This document shows positions 57,801 through 64,000 of a stretch of 64,000 nucleotides of DNA, piece by piece; position 1 is the first letter of the stretch, and each line of letters opens with the position of its first letter. The DNA comes from Halocafeteria seosinensis. Its lineage: Eukaryota; Sar; Bigyra; Bicosoecida. Location: the NCBI GenBank assembly GCA_001687465.1, contig LVLI01000195.1:1-64000 (forward strand), given 5' to 3'. Made by a program: the position numbers and the translations under genes. The notes under the pieces are model-generated. The model was not told the DNA's origin and made no database searches. It saw only the letters and a program-made list of their open reading frames with translations.

Positions 57801-60800
57801 TCGATACAACGCGCTCATCGAAACAGCTAACGTTAGAAATCGAGAAAATATTGGGAGCGAAAGGGTGCATTTCCACGGATCCGACAACTGAACTCGTTTC
57901 CAGGGTCTATAAATCGTTTCAAGAGGACCAAACCGCCATTATCTATGGAGAGACGCTGGGAGGCAAGACGACGGTCTTCAACGCTGCTCTGGAGCTTTAC
58001 CGCGAAACCAGTTCGCTTAAGGTAGCTTCAATGCGCCTGAAGTACCTTGGATGGGATCATCCCAGCATGAGTATCGGAGCTGTATACAGTTTTATCCGAA
58101 AGAGAACCCAATCATGTGGGGACGACTATGAATGGGTCATAAAGATAGACTGCTGTGAGGTCGCCCAAGGGATGGTAGATACAATTCTCCAGGAAGTCTT
58201 CTGCACGAAGCTAAAAAACACAAGGCTATGCATCGAGGCCGCTAGCATCAGAAATTTGTCTCCAGCAACATTGACTGCGGGGTCTTTAACTTTCTTCGAT
58301 GCTAGTCACTTCTCCTGGAATGACGTTCTACAGCTACATCTCGAGAATACAGGGGTAGATGCAAGATATCATAAAAAGGTCACTACCGCAGTGGGAAGTG
58401 TCCTCCCCGTATTATGTATGGGAGTTAACAGATTTCCAAATTTCGCCTCTTTTGTGTCGATGGAACAGCTAATGGTACTGTGGCTGCCGTTGTTTACTCA
58501 TGTACAGACCCTCCACGCGGGTTCCACGACGAACTTGTCCAAGTCCAAGTGGTTCGAAGGGGTATGCCTTTTCAGTCTACTAGAAGTATCAGTGCCATTG
58601 ATAGAACCTTCACAAAGAGCAACGGTGCTTAATGCACTTGAGACTCTCTGTCGTGGACAGGAGATGACACTATTCGGGGCTGAAGACTTCCGAAACAATC
58701 AACGTGCGGGAACGAACGAGGATACTTTGCAACAAAGTGGTCACGGACTCAAATCCTCATTTTGTCCGATGTCCGATATGGCAAAGAGCGTAACACTCGA
58801 AAACTCAATTTTCGACTATTCCTCTGGGAAGTGGAGCCAAATACAAAGCGTTCCCAGTGAAGCTTCACTAATCTCAGGTTGCATTTTCGTACCGAGTAAC
58901 ATCCAAGTGTCTGCTGCTACATATGCTGCCAAAATCACTAAAACTGGCACACATGCTTGTATAATTGGAGATGGAGGGGTAACATTGCCCTTTGGTCGGT
59001 GGTATCATGGCCACTATGAATCCCATAGTCCGTTTATCACGATGAATTCTTTGATGCAACCACAAGAGCTATGCACGATGCTTACATCATCGCATAAGCG
59101 ACTGCACAAGTATTGCTTCGTCGCCGATGAGAAGAAGCCCATATCTGTAGTGGTAGAAGATTTACATTTAGGGAAGTCACGTGGTCTACGTGAGCTCCTG
59201 AGAGGCGTGCTCGAAGACTGTGTCATTCCTGAAGTTGAATCCGATGAAAGCCTCCTGTTTGCTAGTATTGAAGGGTTCAGAATGGTTGCAACGATTGAAT
59301 CTAGAAATATTGAAAGTTTGAGTCTATCGTTTCTGCATCAATTCTCTCTACTCTTCTTAAGGGATAAAAGCGATGAATGCCATGTTGAAACTATTTTTAA
59401 CAGCCTGAAGGGACTGCTGTGCACTTTCGATCTGGATGAGAAAGAAATTGCTGGATACACCAAAACACTAGTGGGTGTATTGCAGATATCGAAAGAGCTT
59501 CCCGCTTGGTTCGGGAACAACAGTTTCTGTCATCTGTTGCGAATTATGAGGAGCCTATCAAAGAACTGTGAAAAAAATACGAGGGGCTTAAATGAAGTCA
59601 TCGCGGTGACTACGTCAAAATATATCTCTTCGTGGACTGCGTTTGGTACACAGTTCGAAACTAAAGGCGACGAAATTCTTAGACTCCCCGAGAGTCGGCA
59701 CAGTGGCAAAGGGGCGCTCGATACTGTTGCACAAGTAAATGAAGAACTCTTGGAGCGGTATAAGGACTCTAACGCCGGTGAGAAGTGGGGGATTCTCGAT
59801 GACGGACATAGTGTTTCTCCAGAACAAGAGTGCCAAGGGGATTACGGTTGTAAACAGTTTCTGCGTCCTTCAAAATGGGTGACAAGAATCTGTACCGCCA
59901 TTTCCAGAATAATGGACGAATACTCGTGTGACGTGGTTATTAGGAGTGCCCCAGAAAGATTGTGGCAAACAATCACTAGTTGTCTCGCTAGAAGAGACAA
60001 CCTGTCCCAAGTCATTGTGGGAGAAACAAGTGATATAGCTGCCGAGGTGGAGAGAGTTAAATCCACCCTGGAAATGGGTGCCACAGTCCTCGTAAGCTTT
60101 TCAATTGCAAACAATGAAGACATGTCTCTGTTCGAGGTTTTTCGCCACGCGATGTGTATGGCAAATTGGAAATCAGGAAAGGATTCGGACGTCCCCAGTA
60201 ATTTGCACGTCGTTGCTTTTGAGACATGGCCCTCTGAGAATACCGTTGCAGCATGTCGTTCACTATCAAGGACTCCTATTGTTTATGATGCTCTGCCGAC
60301 AATGGAGGAAAGAAATGAAGCTCTCACGGAATACTTAGGAGAGTATCTGCCCACCAAGAGCGTACTACATGCAATGAATGGAATTTTTGCGCGATTTACG
60401 GAAAGCTTCGCCTCGCAATATAGCCAAGTCTGTTCTCTCGCAACCGGCTACAAACTGTCTATCCAGATGCTGCAATCCACTGTTTTACCTAGAAGACGAA
60501 TACTAGAAAGCATCCTTGAACAGGCTAGCAGGATGGACACCATGGTGAGCAATCAGAAGTCTCATGCCGAGGATTTGAAAAATCAGACTAACGAGGTACG
60601 GAAACAGATGAAGGCTACAACGGAAAAGATTGAGTACGCTGAGACGGAAGTGAATGAACTTCAAGAGCATATAAAAAAAATAGAAGCTGAGCTGGAGGAG
60701 AAGGAAGAAGAGTTCCGAACGAAGTCTGAGGCGTTGGCTACACTCAAACACGAAGAACAGCGCGCTACGGAAGCTGTTCGGGCCGCGGCTGCTGCAATCA

Positions 60801-63800
60801 CGAAACCGCAACTTGCGGCGTTGAAAAAGCTGAAGGGAGATAAGAAAAACGCTACGCACACTCTTCAGTGTATCTACACTATTCTGATTTGCGATGAGAG
60901 CAAGCTTGGCGATGCTGTGGAGGAAAAGAGCTTATACGCTGCAACTTGCAAAGCTGAAACACCGAAGAAGATGAAGCTCATTGATTTAGCGGATATTAGT
61001 TCTCAAAGGCTCTCAGCTCTTGAGTCCATTCAAGGTACGGAGCCCACGGATACTTTAGTAGAAACAGCTGAAGACGAGACGATAAAAAATATACTCTCCT
61101 GGGTGGAGCTGGTCAAATTAGGGACCAAATCTGCCAGAGAAAAGCACTCCGCGGAGGAAAGTTTTACACAACTATCCAACACTCAAGACGAGCAAGCAAA
61201 GGCGCTGAGCAGCACCAAAGCAAAACTTGCGTCGGTTTCCGACGATGCGGAGAGTTTACGGAAGCACAATGAGGAACTCGATGCGAGTCTCACTGCCACC
61301 AAACGAGATAGTTCTGAAGCCTTGAAGCGTTCAGCGTTATATTCTGATATATCGGAGAAGATTGCCGGAGTTAAAGCAGAGTGGGAGAAATTTATTGATA
61401 TCACCAAGTGCGTTGCCGAGTCCACTGAACGTGTTGCTGTTTGTCTTTCGCTGTTTCTCACTCAGAATACTCCTTGGGAAGACTGTTGTGCTCTCATTTT
61501 TACAGAGGACGAGAACAGGCCACCTCCAACGTTTCTGGAAGAAAGCCTCTACCTCATCTGGGACTCTTGTGGGACAATGTATTCTCGTTACATTGTCGAC
61601 ATGAGTGAAACACTTCTTAGAGTCTTCCTATCATCTGCTATAGGGTTGACGCCGTTCATGCAGGGGATCGACTCTACCACGCTTGGAGAATTTCGAGCAA
61701 TATTAACCGACGCGTCAGTGATTCATTTTAGTGAAGGCCAGCCAACAGAACCTGTCAAGTTATCGCTTTCAAAGACGGGGACAGTCCTAGTGATTGATTT
61801 AGATGAAGAATCTTCGCTGAGAAACTTTTCTCCTCTGCTGAAGGCCTTGCAGGAAGAGAAGGCGACGTACCCAGACGGAAGCGCCGTCCGCGTCCATCAA
61901 GGCGTTCAATTTGTGTTCGCGTGCTTTGGCAGCGCAAAATGTGACTATGAAGATCCTCGATTGCATGCAGTGCAAAATGTTTCAACGAGCTATGACTTCT
62001 CCAAAGATGTTGTCCGAACCTGTTCTCAACATGCTCATCTTCAACGCAAGAAGACTCAAACCCAGCTGCAATCCCAGGTGCGGGAGTACCTTACGCGTGA
62101 AGCTGCATTCATTGAGTGCATGGTTGATGATTTTGCAAACCTTTCAGTACCTGCACTCGATCGCATCTTTGAAAAGCTTGTGCGCTTCGCGGAAGTGGCA
62201 ACGGAGGTTAACCAGCTCAAAGAATTGACGGATCGCCAGAGGACTTCAGTGAAGAGGTATACTCCTATCGCAGACAAGCTGCGGCTGCTCCACGGCTGCA
62301 TGAACTGGATCAACACTACACTCTCCTCGCCCTTATTTGAAGTTAGTCACCTGATTGATGTACTGCAAAGGGTGACTAAGGAGAAGCAGAAGGCTGGTGT
62401 CGAGCTTCGCGAGCTCCTCCTATCTATGGTTGGAGATGTGACTGCTGAAATATGGAAGACACTTAGAATGAGCCTGCAGCACAAAGATCGTATTTTGTGG
62501 GACACTCGCGTGATCGTTTCCCTGGCTCAAGATGAGGGTGTGATTAATGACGACGACACAAAGGGAATTTTGAGCCTCCTACAGCCTAACAACGGTAGGA
62601 TTCATCAGTGTCCCTTCCTGGCGAAGATTGAGGGGAAATTCGAGACTCTAAGCTACCCTGATGATAGTATATCCTTGAGGGAATTGACGGACCTGCTCAG
62701 GCAGCATTTTTCTGAAGAAAGTGACTCTCTGATCACCCAAGCGTTGAAGAGTGTCACCGCGTCACTCCTGCAAACTCGATGGGACTCGCACAATATTGTC
62801 CTTGCATGCCTTGAGCAATACTTTGGTGTGCTCGCATTTACTACGTCTAGGTTCCTCAGCACATGTGCTTCGAATAACTTTCCCGTTTTACTGAATACTG
62901 ATGGTTATCCTTCTGATGTTGCAATCAGAACCCTTGTAAGCCAGGTTGTGTCAAACGGAGAACACCCGGTGGTTCATTATAGACATTGGAAGGAATGGAT
63001 TCGATCCACAGATAAGTTAGCAGAGGCCCATAAAAGCCAGTGGATACTCGTAACGGGGGTAGATTCACGAGATGAGTTGGCAGCCTTATTCCCTGTTTTC
63101 GAAAGCATGAGGAAAGAACGAACTCACGAGAATTTTCGGCTGATACTTTCTTGTGTGGATTTTAGCGGCATAACTACGTGGGCATTGCAGCAGACCACGG
63201 TGTGTCACGGCTGCGTTGAAACCGACTATGGAGGCTACAGGAGTCACTGCGAAGTAGCTTTGTCCTATGAAGACGGGAGTCTAACGAAGCCAATGTGGGC
63301 AACGGCTGGCGCAATGACGCTGTTCAACTTGGCCAAAAACTGCTTTGGGGTCTCTAAGGACCAGTCAACTGGAAGGATCAAGACATGTACTCTTGACATC
63401 CAAAGCGTGTGGGACAAAGTCATCAGTGGCCAGGAACAGTGCCCCGCTTCCATTGTGAGCAGTTTTGCTAAACAACATTTAACTTGCATGGAAGATATCA
63501 ATGACTCGGCCATTCTTGATCTGATAGTGGACTGCTGGGTAAATGAGGCGCTAGCAGCAGAGGAAATGCCTAACGATCCGACCATCTTTATAAAGCTAGC
63601 AAACATACAAAAGCGAACCAGTGACCTCGTAAGGATGCAGGAATCCGTAGTGGCGCAAGAGCTGCAAACTACGTTTAATTTGTATTGCCAATCGGTCCAA
63701 GTCTTGAGAAAGTCAAACAACCTGCCATCAGACTTCACGAAAACGCCATTGGGATATTTAATGGCCGAACGTGTTATCCGCACTATGCGCAACATCATTT

Positions 63801-64000
63801 TTGAAGCATCCTTCCAGCGAGCATGTCAAGATAACCTTGTTCCAAGTACCCCCACGAATGATTGCGCATTTATTCCCCAGTGGTTTCGCTCGTCAAGTCT
63901 CTCTTCTAGAGAGCTCCACGTACTTCGTGAAGCTACCAACTCGATGGTGCGTACATATAAGCAAGAAGCAGTAGCGTTTCAGTCGAACCTGCTTGCGTGT
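51890..64000 (+). CDS. Dynein heavy chain with degenerate P-loops, 3' end outside window
   Basis: One uninterrupted frame of 4,037 codons from ATG 51890 to the window edge; no intron or stop was seen. Dynein heavy chains (about 4,000-4,600 aa) are microtubule motors; this one looks axonemal in its linker. Recognised parts: a tail with a Tudor-like strand pattern (about 270-300), the linker hallmark MQQLPNAKKLFKSSDKSFRS (about 1424), AAA1 entry INPITDRCLLALL, AAA2, AAA3, AAA4, a long coiled-coil stalk (about 2870-3130) around a microtubule-binding domain, a strut-like helix, AAA5, and AAA6 (QWILVTGV ... NFRLILSC). The AAA1 P-loop reads NAGTVSKG (1762-1769) instead of GPAGTGKT, and Walker B reads ACLDSIEE. 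AAA3 reads GDGGVTLP (2360-2367). AAA4 reads RSAPERLW (2685-2692). AAA2 keeps GETLGGKT (2020-2027). It looks selected but unable to use ATP as normal dyneins do. Confidence 0.85.
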   Translation, partial: MMHRSGSREGKSAEGAYKSPHKDKSTLKETALEATNTSPLSVDVPRTLAPTLTVDEMKERLNPHPSTAIEMKKGREVTMSHTGVPLTFSTANQYLRPSQTVKFPRKGPYRDPLLVNGIRPWEGGPSRKGAYMPQLHRLGSPTGPQAEESNESLADSETKSMSSEEDESISPKLTVVAALGKVEPLLAEYPQIVQALQKIRLPERDPSFIRIDESKIPFSMFDDDSFETMKDPREIIPEELARSPLYKDHRWEWKLVHVLSFDKENQRYMVRFSGSSKIKKVGRLDICFLREDTKNFQRRLLMALYNREKFKLELRKRYLVATHPALSSEAISTNTMFRVLMRVYSASFARSSALNQITGSLRAKKSAMEAFNWFNPLLPASTKVFFTSELKHTLMEQEFEDFLHSLLDNISSKDDTGFRKTNLNFLDSISSACARAVLRHFRTVKIKNLPEDVSDASEKRKSIEQLFFRNVLDSLCLASDAIRNSLEEVMSDYEEAGKTAALHSVLRGLGPRGGTLAAEARQLNMQVPVPTRVSPFFGKIQIRSGQFHRSQVKAANSIRFGDKSVVRCLSQLSLNWTRHDNCSLFAYKPPLAPCCGAPEIWRVRRIRQSTQQTSKLKGQLSVLNISSLLRLGGTDHPDGVSSHRRSDAVFSVVDFPLSLEDFMLLQEEHMKKVTKCVLEEATKDTANTIIDNVAASRYDFYINNAVDFLDSDAHRLLTLIDCFRRAHLHAIWTRSLSNFTSLFQHYADAYPEEPRKPGAFDHLDPMLSVNFSLNSSGKKQWQQLYANGWISSCDIVARRAELDPESGVFVFKMSPNTNDVSNGPFVHITNSPTEILRKILRLMDDIRSEVADCSSIPCLCLAISSVCDNTKLVPLQDDREASSAHWHKPWSKTRRLISSLVQKLLNPTIDVCKDLQNMCWIFSVDGEKVFDEVSEQHGALPVEHIFSLVRQLEDLKAQIRSMGSGVRELGFIHLEFGSVISQLLEEVTTVERTLLDRLADKARKNAEEVHGQYDSIIAQLNVLPQSEEELSNQRDYIKRLPDLLDSIYSQSESLRTFVSVAEGFQYKLKPPDFELFWTLLSRPGDVFEARGACEFALSQEKAKMISNLEKEKQQFVKDLKRVEERVETFGRSADPKKIITIVDEANQIDYQLRTLSEKAAGFANREQHLGFGVVTYTLLNSLNEEFESTFRAWTTLAEFQSKSQQWMNGPLEEIDFPDLRKETEEARTLAESLIKTQEDITESTRVAAKELKDATEIYVQLVPLLEKLLSPKMREHHWELLREKTKLNFLGTADSTLSQLVNGHVLQKREKVSDVFDLATVESQLRETYDIITEHWEQREYPLESPANLECPILGDCSELLATIEEHLVTLQNLLCSPHAHRLVDGCLRLQRTLKGVQCLVPFFLEVQELWEYCSEIVGNRYLMQQLPNAKKLFKSSDKSFRSTLADITDNPLAVNIVEKENLSNILRESKVQLLKVKDAVLEELADSQKHSPRLGFLTKDDIISFYYSVNYPKEWEQFVSKCFYGISRLHLRPTKNSQENSYVDGVGTAHESLGWMVLDEAIPAEMFVHNVGEFLHELDRCSRRSLLSLTFCAVKRFNNNEFIPWIDRCAVQPCLLALNIVLSEIIGQTVDGGRRQDTSYEELQSLREHAIHALQSEGSRRGRRIKMQFILLTIGKYLEILKLEHGQQPTWTLTPKYLLREGSEGSDPLLTLTAAGVTIKHGLSILDSYDSLHINPITDRCLLALLPCFQRNQLSCLVDNNAGTVSKGLQDAACLCGYEPWLLNASSIARGIRPQQWMKAALSTSSWAVACLDSIEEKRVWKCVSLAYECFRMKLNERETTEKLKYIAVPQLFFLSSSISRDSLAAHIPSTFRTVSIVIPSCQQIVTRMLCCAGSPCPSRMERLLRQFAEFVHSLNSGIFKNVEGLIYFLLDRVLEKCCVWDWDAFYSTLHRICSRVFSEAPLPLANGTFDTTRSSKQLTLEIEKILGAKGCISTDPTTELVSRVYKSFQEDQTAIIYGETLGGKTTVFNAALELYRETSSLKVASMRLKYLGWDHPSMSIGAVYSFIRKRTQSCGDDYEWVIKIDCCEVAQGMVDTILQEVFCTKLKNTRLCIEAASIRNLSPATLTAGSLTFFDASHFSWNDVLQLHLENTGVDARYHKKVTTAVGSVLPVLCMGVNRFPNFASFVSMEQLMVLWLPLFTHVQTLHAGSTTNLSKSKWFEGVCLFSLLEVSVPLIEPSQRATVLNALETLCRGQEMTLFGAEDFRNNQRAGTNEDTLQQSGHGLKSSFCPMSDMAKSVTLENSIFDYSSGKWSQIQSVPSEASLISGCIFVPSNIQVSAATYAAKITKTGTHACIIGDGGVTLPFGRWYHGHYESHSPFITMNSLMQPQELCTMLTSSHKRLHKYCFVADEKKPISVVVEDLHLGKSRGLRELLRGVLEDCVIPEVESDESLLFASIEGFRMVATIESRNIESLSLSFLHQFSLLFLRDKSDECHVETIFNSLKGLLCTFDLDEKEIAGYTKTLVGVLQISKELPAWFGNNSFCHLLRIMRSLSKNCEKNTRGLNEVIAVTTSKYISSWTAFGTQFETKGDEILRLPESRHSGKGALDTVAQVNEELLERYKDSNAGEKWGILDDGHSVSPEQECQGDYGCKQFLRPSKWVTRICTAISRIMDEYSCDVVIRSAPERLWQTITSCLARRDNLSQVIVGETSDIAAEVERVKSTLEMGATVLVSFSIANNEDMSLFEVFRHAMCMANWKSGKDSDVPSNLHVVAFETWPSENTVAACRSLSRTPIVYDALPTMEERNEALTEYLGEYLPTKSVLHAMNGIFARFTESFASQYSQVCSLATGYKLSIQMLQSTVLPRRRILESILEQASRMDTMVSNQKSHAEDLKNQTNEVRKQMKATTEKIEYAETEVNELQEHIKKIEAELEEKEEEFRTKSEALATLKHEEQRATEAVRAAAAAITKPQLAALKKLKGDKKNATHTLQCIYTILICDESKLGDAVEEKSLYAATCKAETPKKMKLIDLADISSQRLSALESIQGTEPTDTLVETAEDETIKNILSWVELVKLGTKSAREKHSAEESFTQLSNTQDEQAKALSSTKAKLASVSDDAESLRKHNEELDASLTATKRDSSEALKRSALYSDISEKIAGVKAEWEKFIDITKCVAESTERVAVCLSLFLTQNTPWEDCCALIFTEDENRPPPTFLEESLYLIWDSCGTMYSRYIVDMSETLLRVFLSSAIGLTPFMQGIDSTTLGEFRAILTDASVIHFSEGQPTEPVKLSLSKTGTVLVIDLDEESSLRNFSPLLKALQEEKATYPDGSAVRVHQGVQFVFACFGSAKCDYEDPRLHAVQNVSTSYDFSKDVVRTCSQHAHLQRKKTQTQLQSQVREYLTREAAFIECMVDDFANLSVPALDRIFEKLVRFAEVATEVNQLKELTDRQRTSVKRYTPIADKLRLLHGCMNWINTTLSSPLFEVSHLIDVLQRVTKEKQKAGVELRELLLSMVGDVTAEIWKTLRMSLQHKDRILWDTRVIVSLAQDEGVINDDDTKGILSLLQPNNGRIHQCPFLAKIEGKFETLSYPDDSISLRELTDLLRQHFSEESDSLITQALKSVTASLLQTRWDSHNIVLACLEQYFGVLAFTTSRFLSTCASNNFPVLLNTDGYPSDVAIRTLVSQVVSNGEHPVVHYRHWKEWIRSTDKLAEAHKSQWILVTGVDSRDELAALFPVFESMRKERTHENFRLILSCVDFSGITTWALQQTTVCHGCVETDYGGYRSHCEVALSYEDGSLTKPMWATAGAMTLFNLAKNCFGVSKDQSTGRIKTCTLDIQSVWDKVISGQEQCPASIVSSFAKQHLTCMEDINDSAILDLIVDCWVNEALAAEEMPNDPTIFIKLANIQKRTSDLVRMQESVVAQELQTTFNLYCQSVQVLRKSNNLPSDFTKTPLGYLMAERVIRTMRNIIFEASFQRACQDNLVPSTPTNDCAFIPQWFRSSSLSSRELHVLREATNSMVRTYKQEAVAFQSNLLAC

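Overview
The window is nuclear DNA of a microbial eukaryote. Its genes are split by short GT-AG introns, mostly 49-88 nt, with GTAAGT, GTATGT or GTACGT donors and CAG acceptors. The products include cytosolic ribosomal protein uS5, spliceosome factors, MCM4, a Sen1-type helicase and an axonemal-type dynein heavy chain, so the organism or its ancestors built cilia. A nuclear RlmN-type radical SAM methyltransferase with a likely organelle-targeting leader, short introns and about 2.5 kb per gene would fit a flagellated protist such as a stramenopile or a related alga. That placement is an inference. No plastid-specific gene was seen.

Layout. 1-8 kb: FCF1 (-), ZNHIT1-like (-), mitochondrial uL13 (+), ZNF330/NOA36 (+), RlmN-like (+). 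8.3-12.6 kb: an unrecognised gene (-) and AAR2 (+) lie at opposite ends of a degenerate zone. The zone holds a second, decayed copy of each, tandem repeats, an inverted repeat and two hairpins with complementary loops. 13.4-22.2 kb: SMYD/SET-TPR protein (+), CELF/Bruno-type RNA-binding protein (-), NADP-isocitrate dehydrogenase (+), pyroglutamyl-peptidase I-like (-), a multi-pass membrane protein (+). 22.5-34.3 kb: a 2,189-residue DENN-kinesin fusion, a tail-anchored kinase-like protein, a probable mitochondrial membrane protein and a small doubtful ORF. 34.7-49.4 kb: Sen1-like helicase, a two-TM protein, MCM4, a coiled-coil protein, uS5/RPS2 (-) and SF3A3 (+). 49.6-64 kb: a secreted-type endonuclease/exonuclease/phosphatase-fold protein, then a single open frame of at least 12.1 kb for a dynein heavy chain that runs off the window.

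Gene structures were rebuilt by eye from splice signals, family similarity and reading frame. For every multi-exon model the exon lengths sum to a whole number of codons. Several genes serve linked processes: FCF1, ZNF330 and RPS2 in ribosome production or nucleolus; AAR2 and SF3A3 in splicing; CELF and Sen1 in RNA handling; uL13m and possibly RlmN in organelle translation. Nothing suggests operon-like control. Divergent pairs share short intergenic spaces.

The strongest unusual signals are: (1) a full-length dynein heavy chain in which the AAA1, AAA3 and AAA4 P-loops are destroyed and only AAA2 keeps GKT; (2) one continuous frame joining a DENN (Rab-exchange) region, a PDZ-like segment, a zinc ribbon and a kinesin motor; (3) a tandem duplication of a divergent gene pair in which each copy has lost the opposite partner; (4) a ZNHIT1 whose HIT finger keeps the ligands of only one zinc site.
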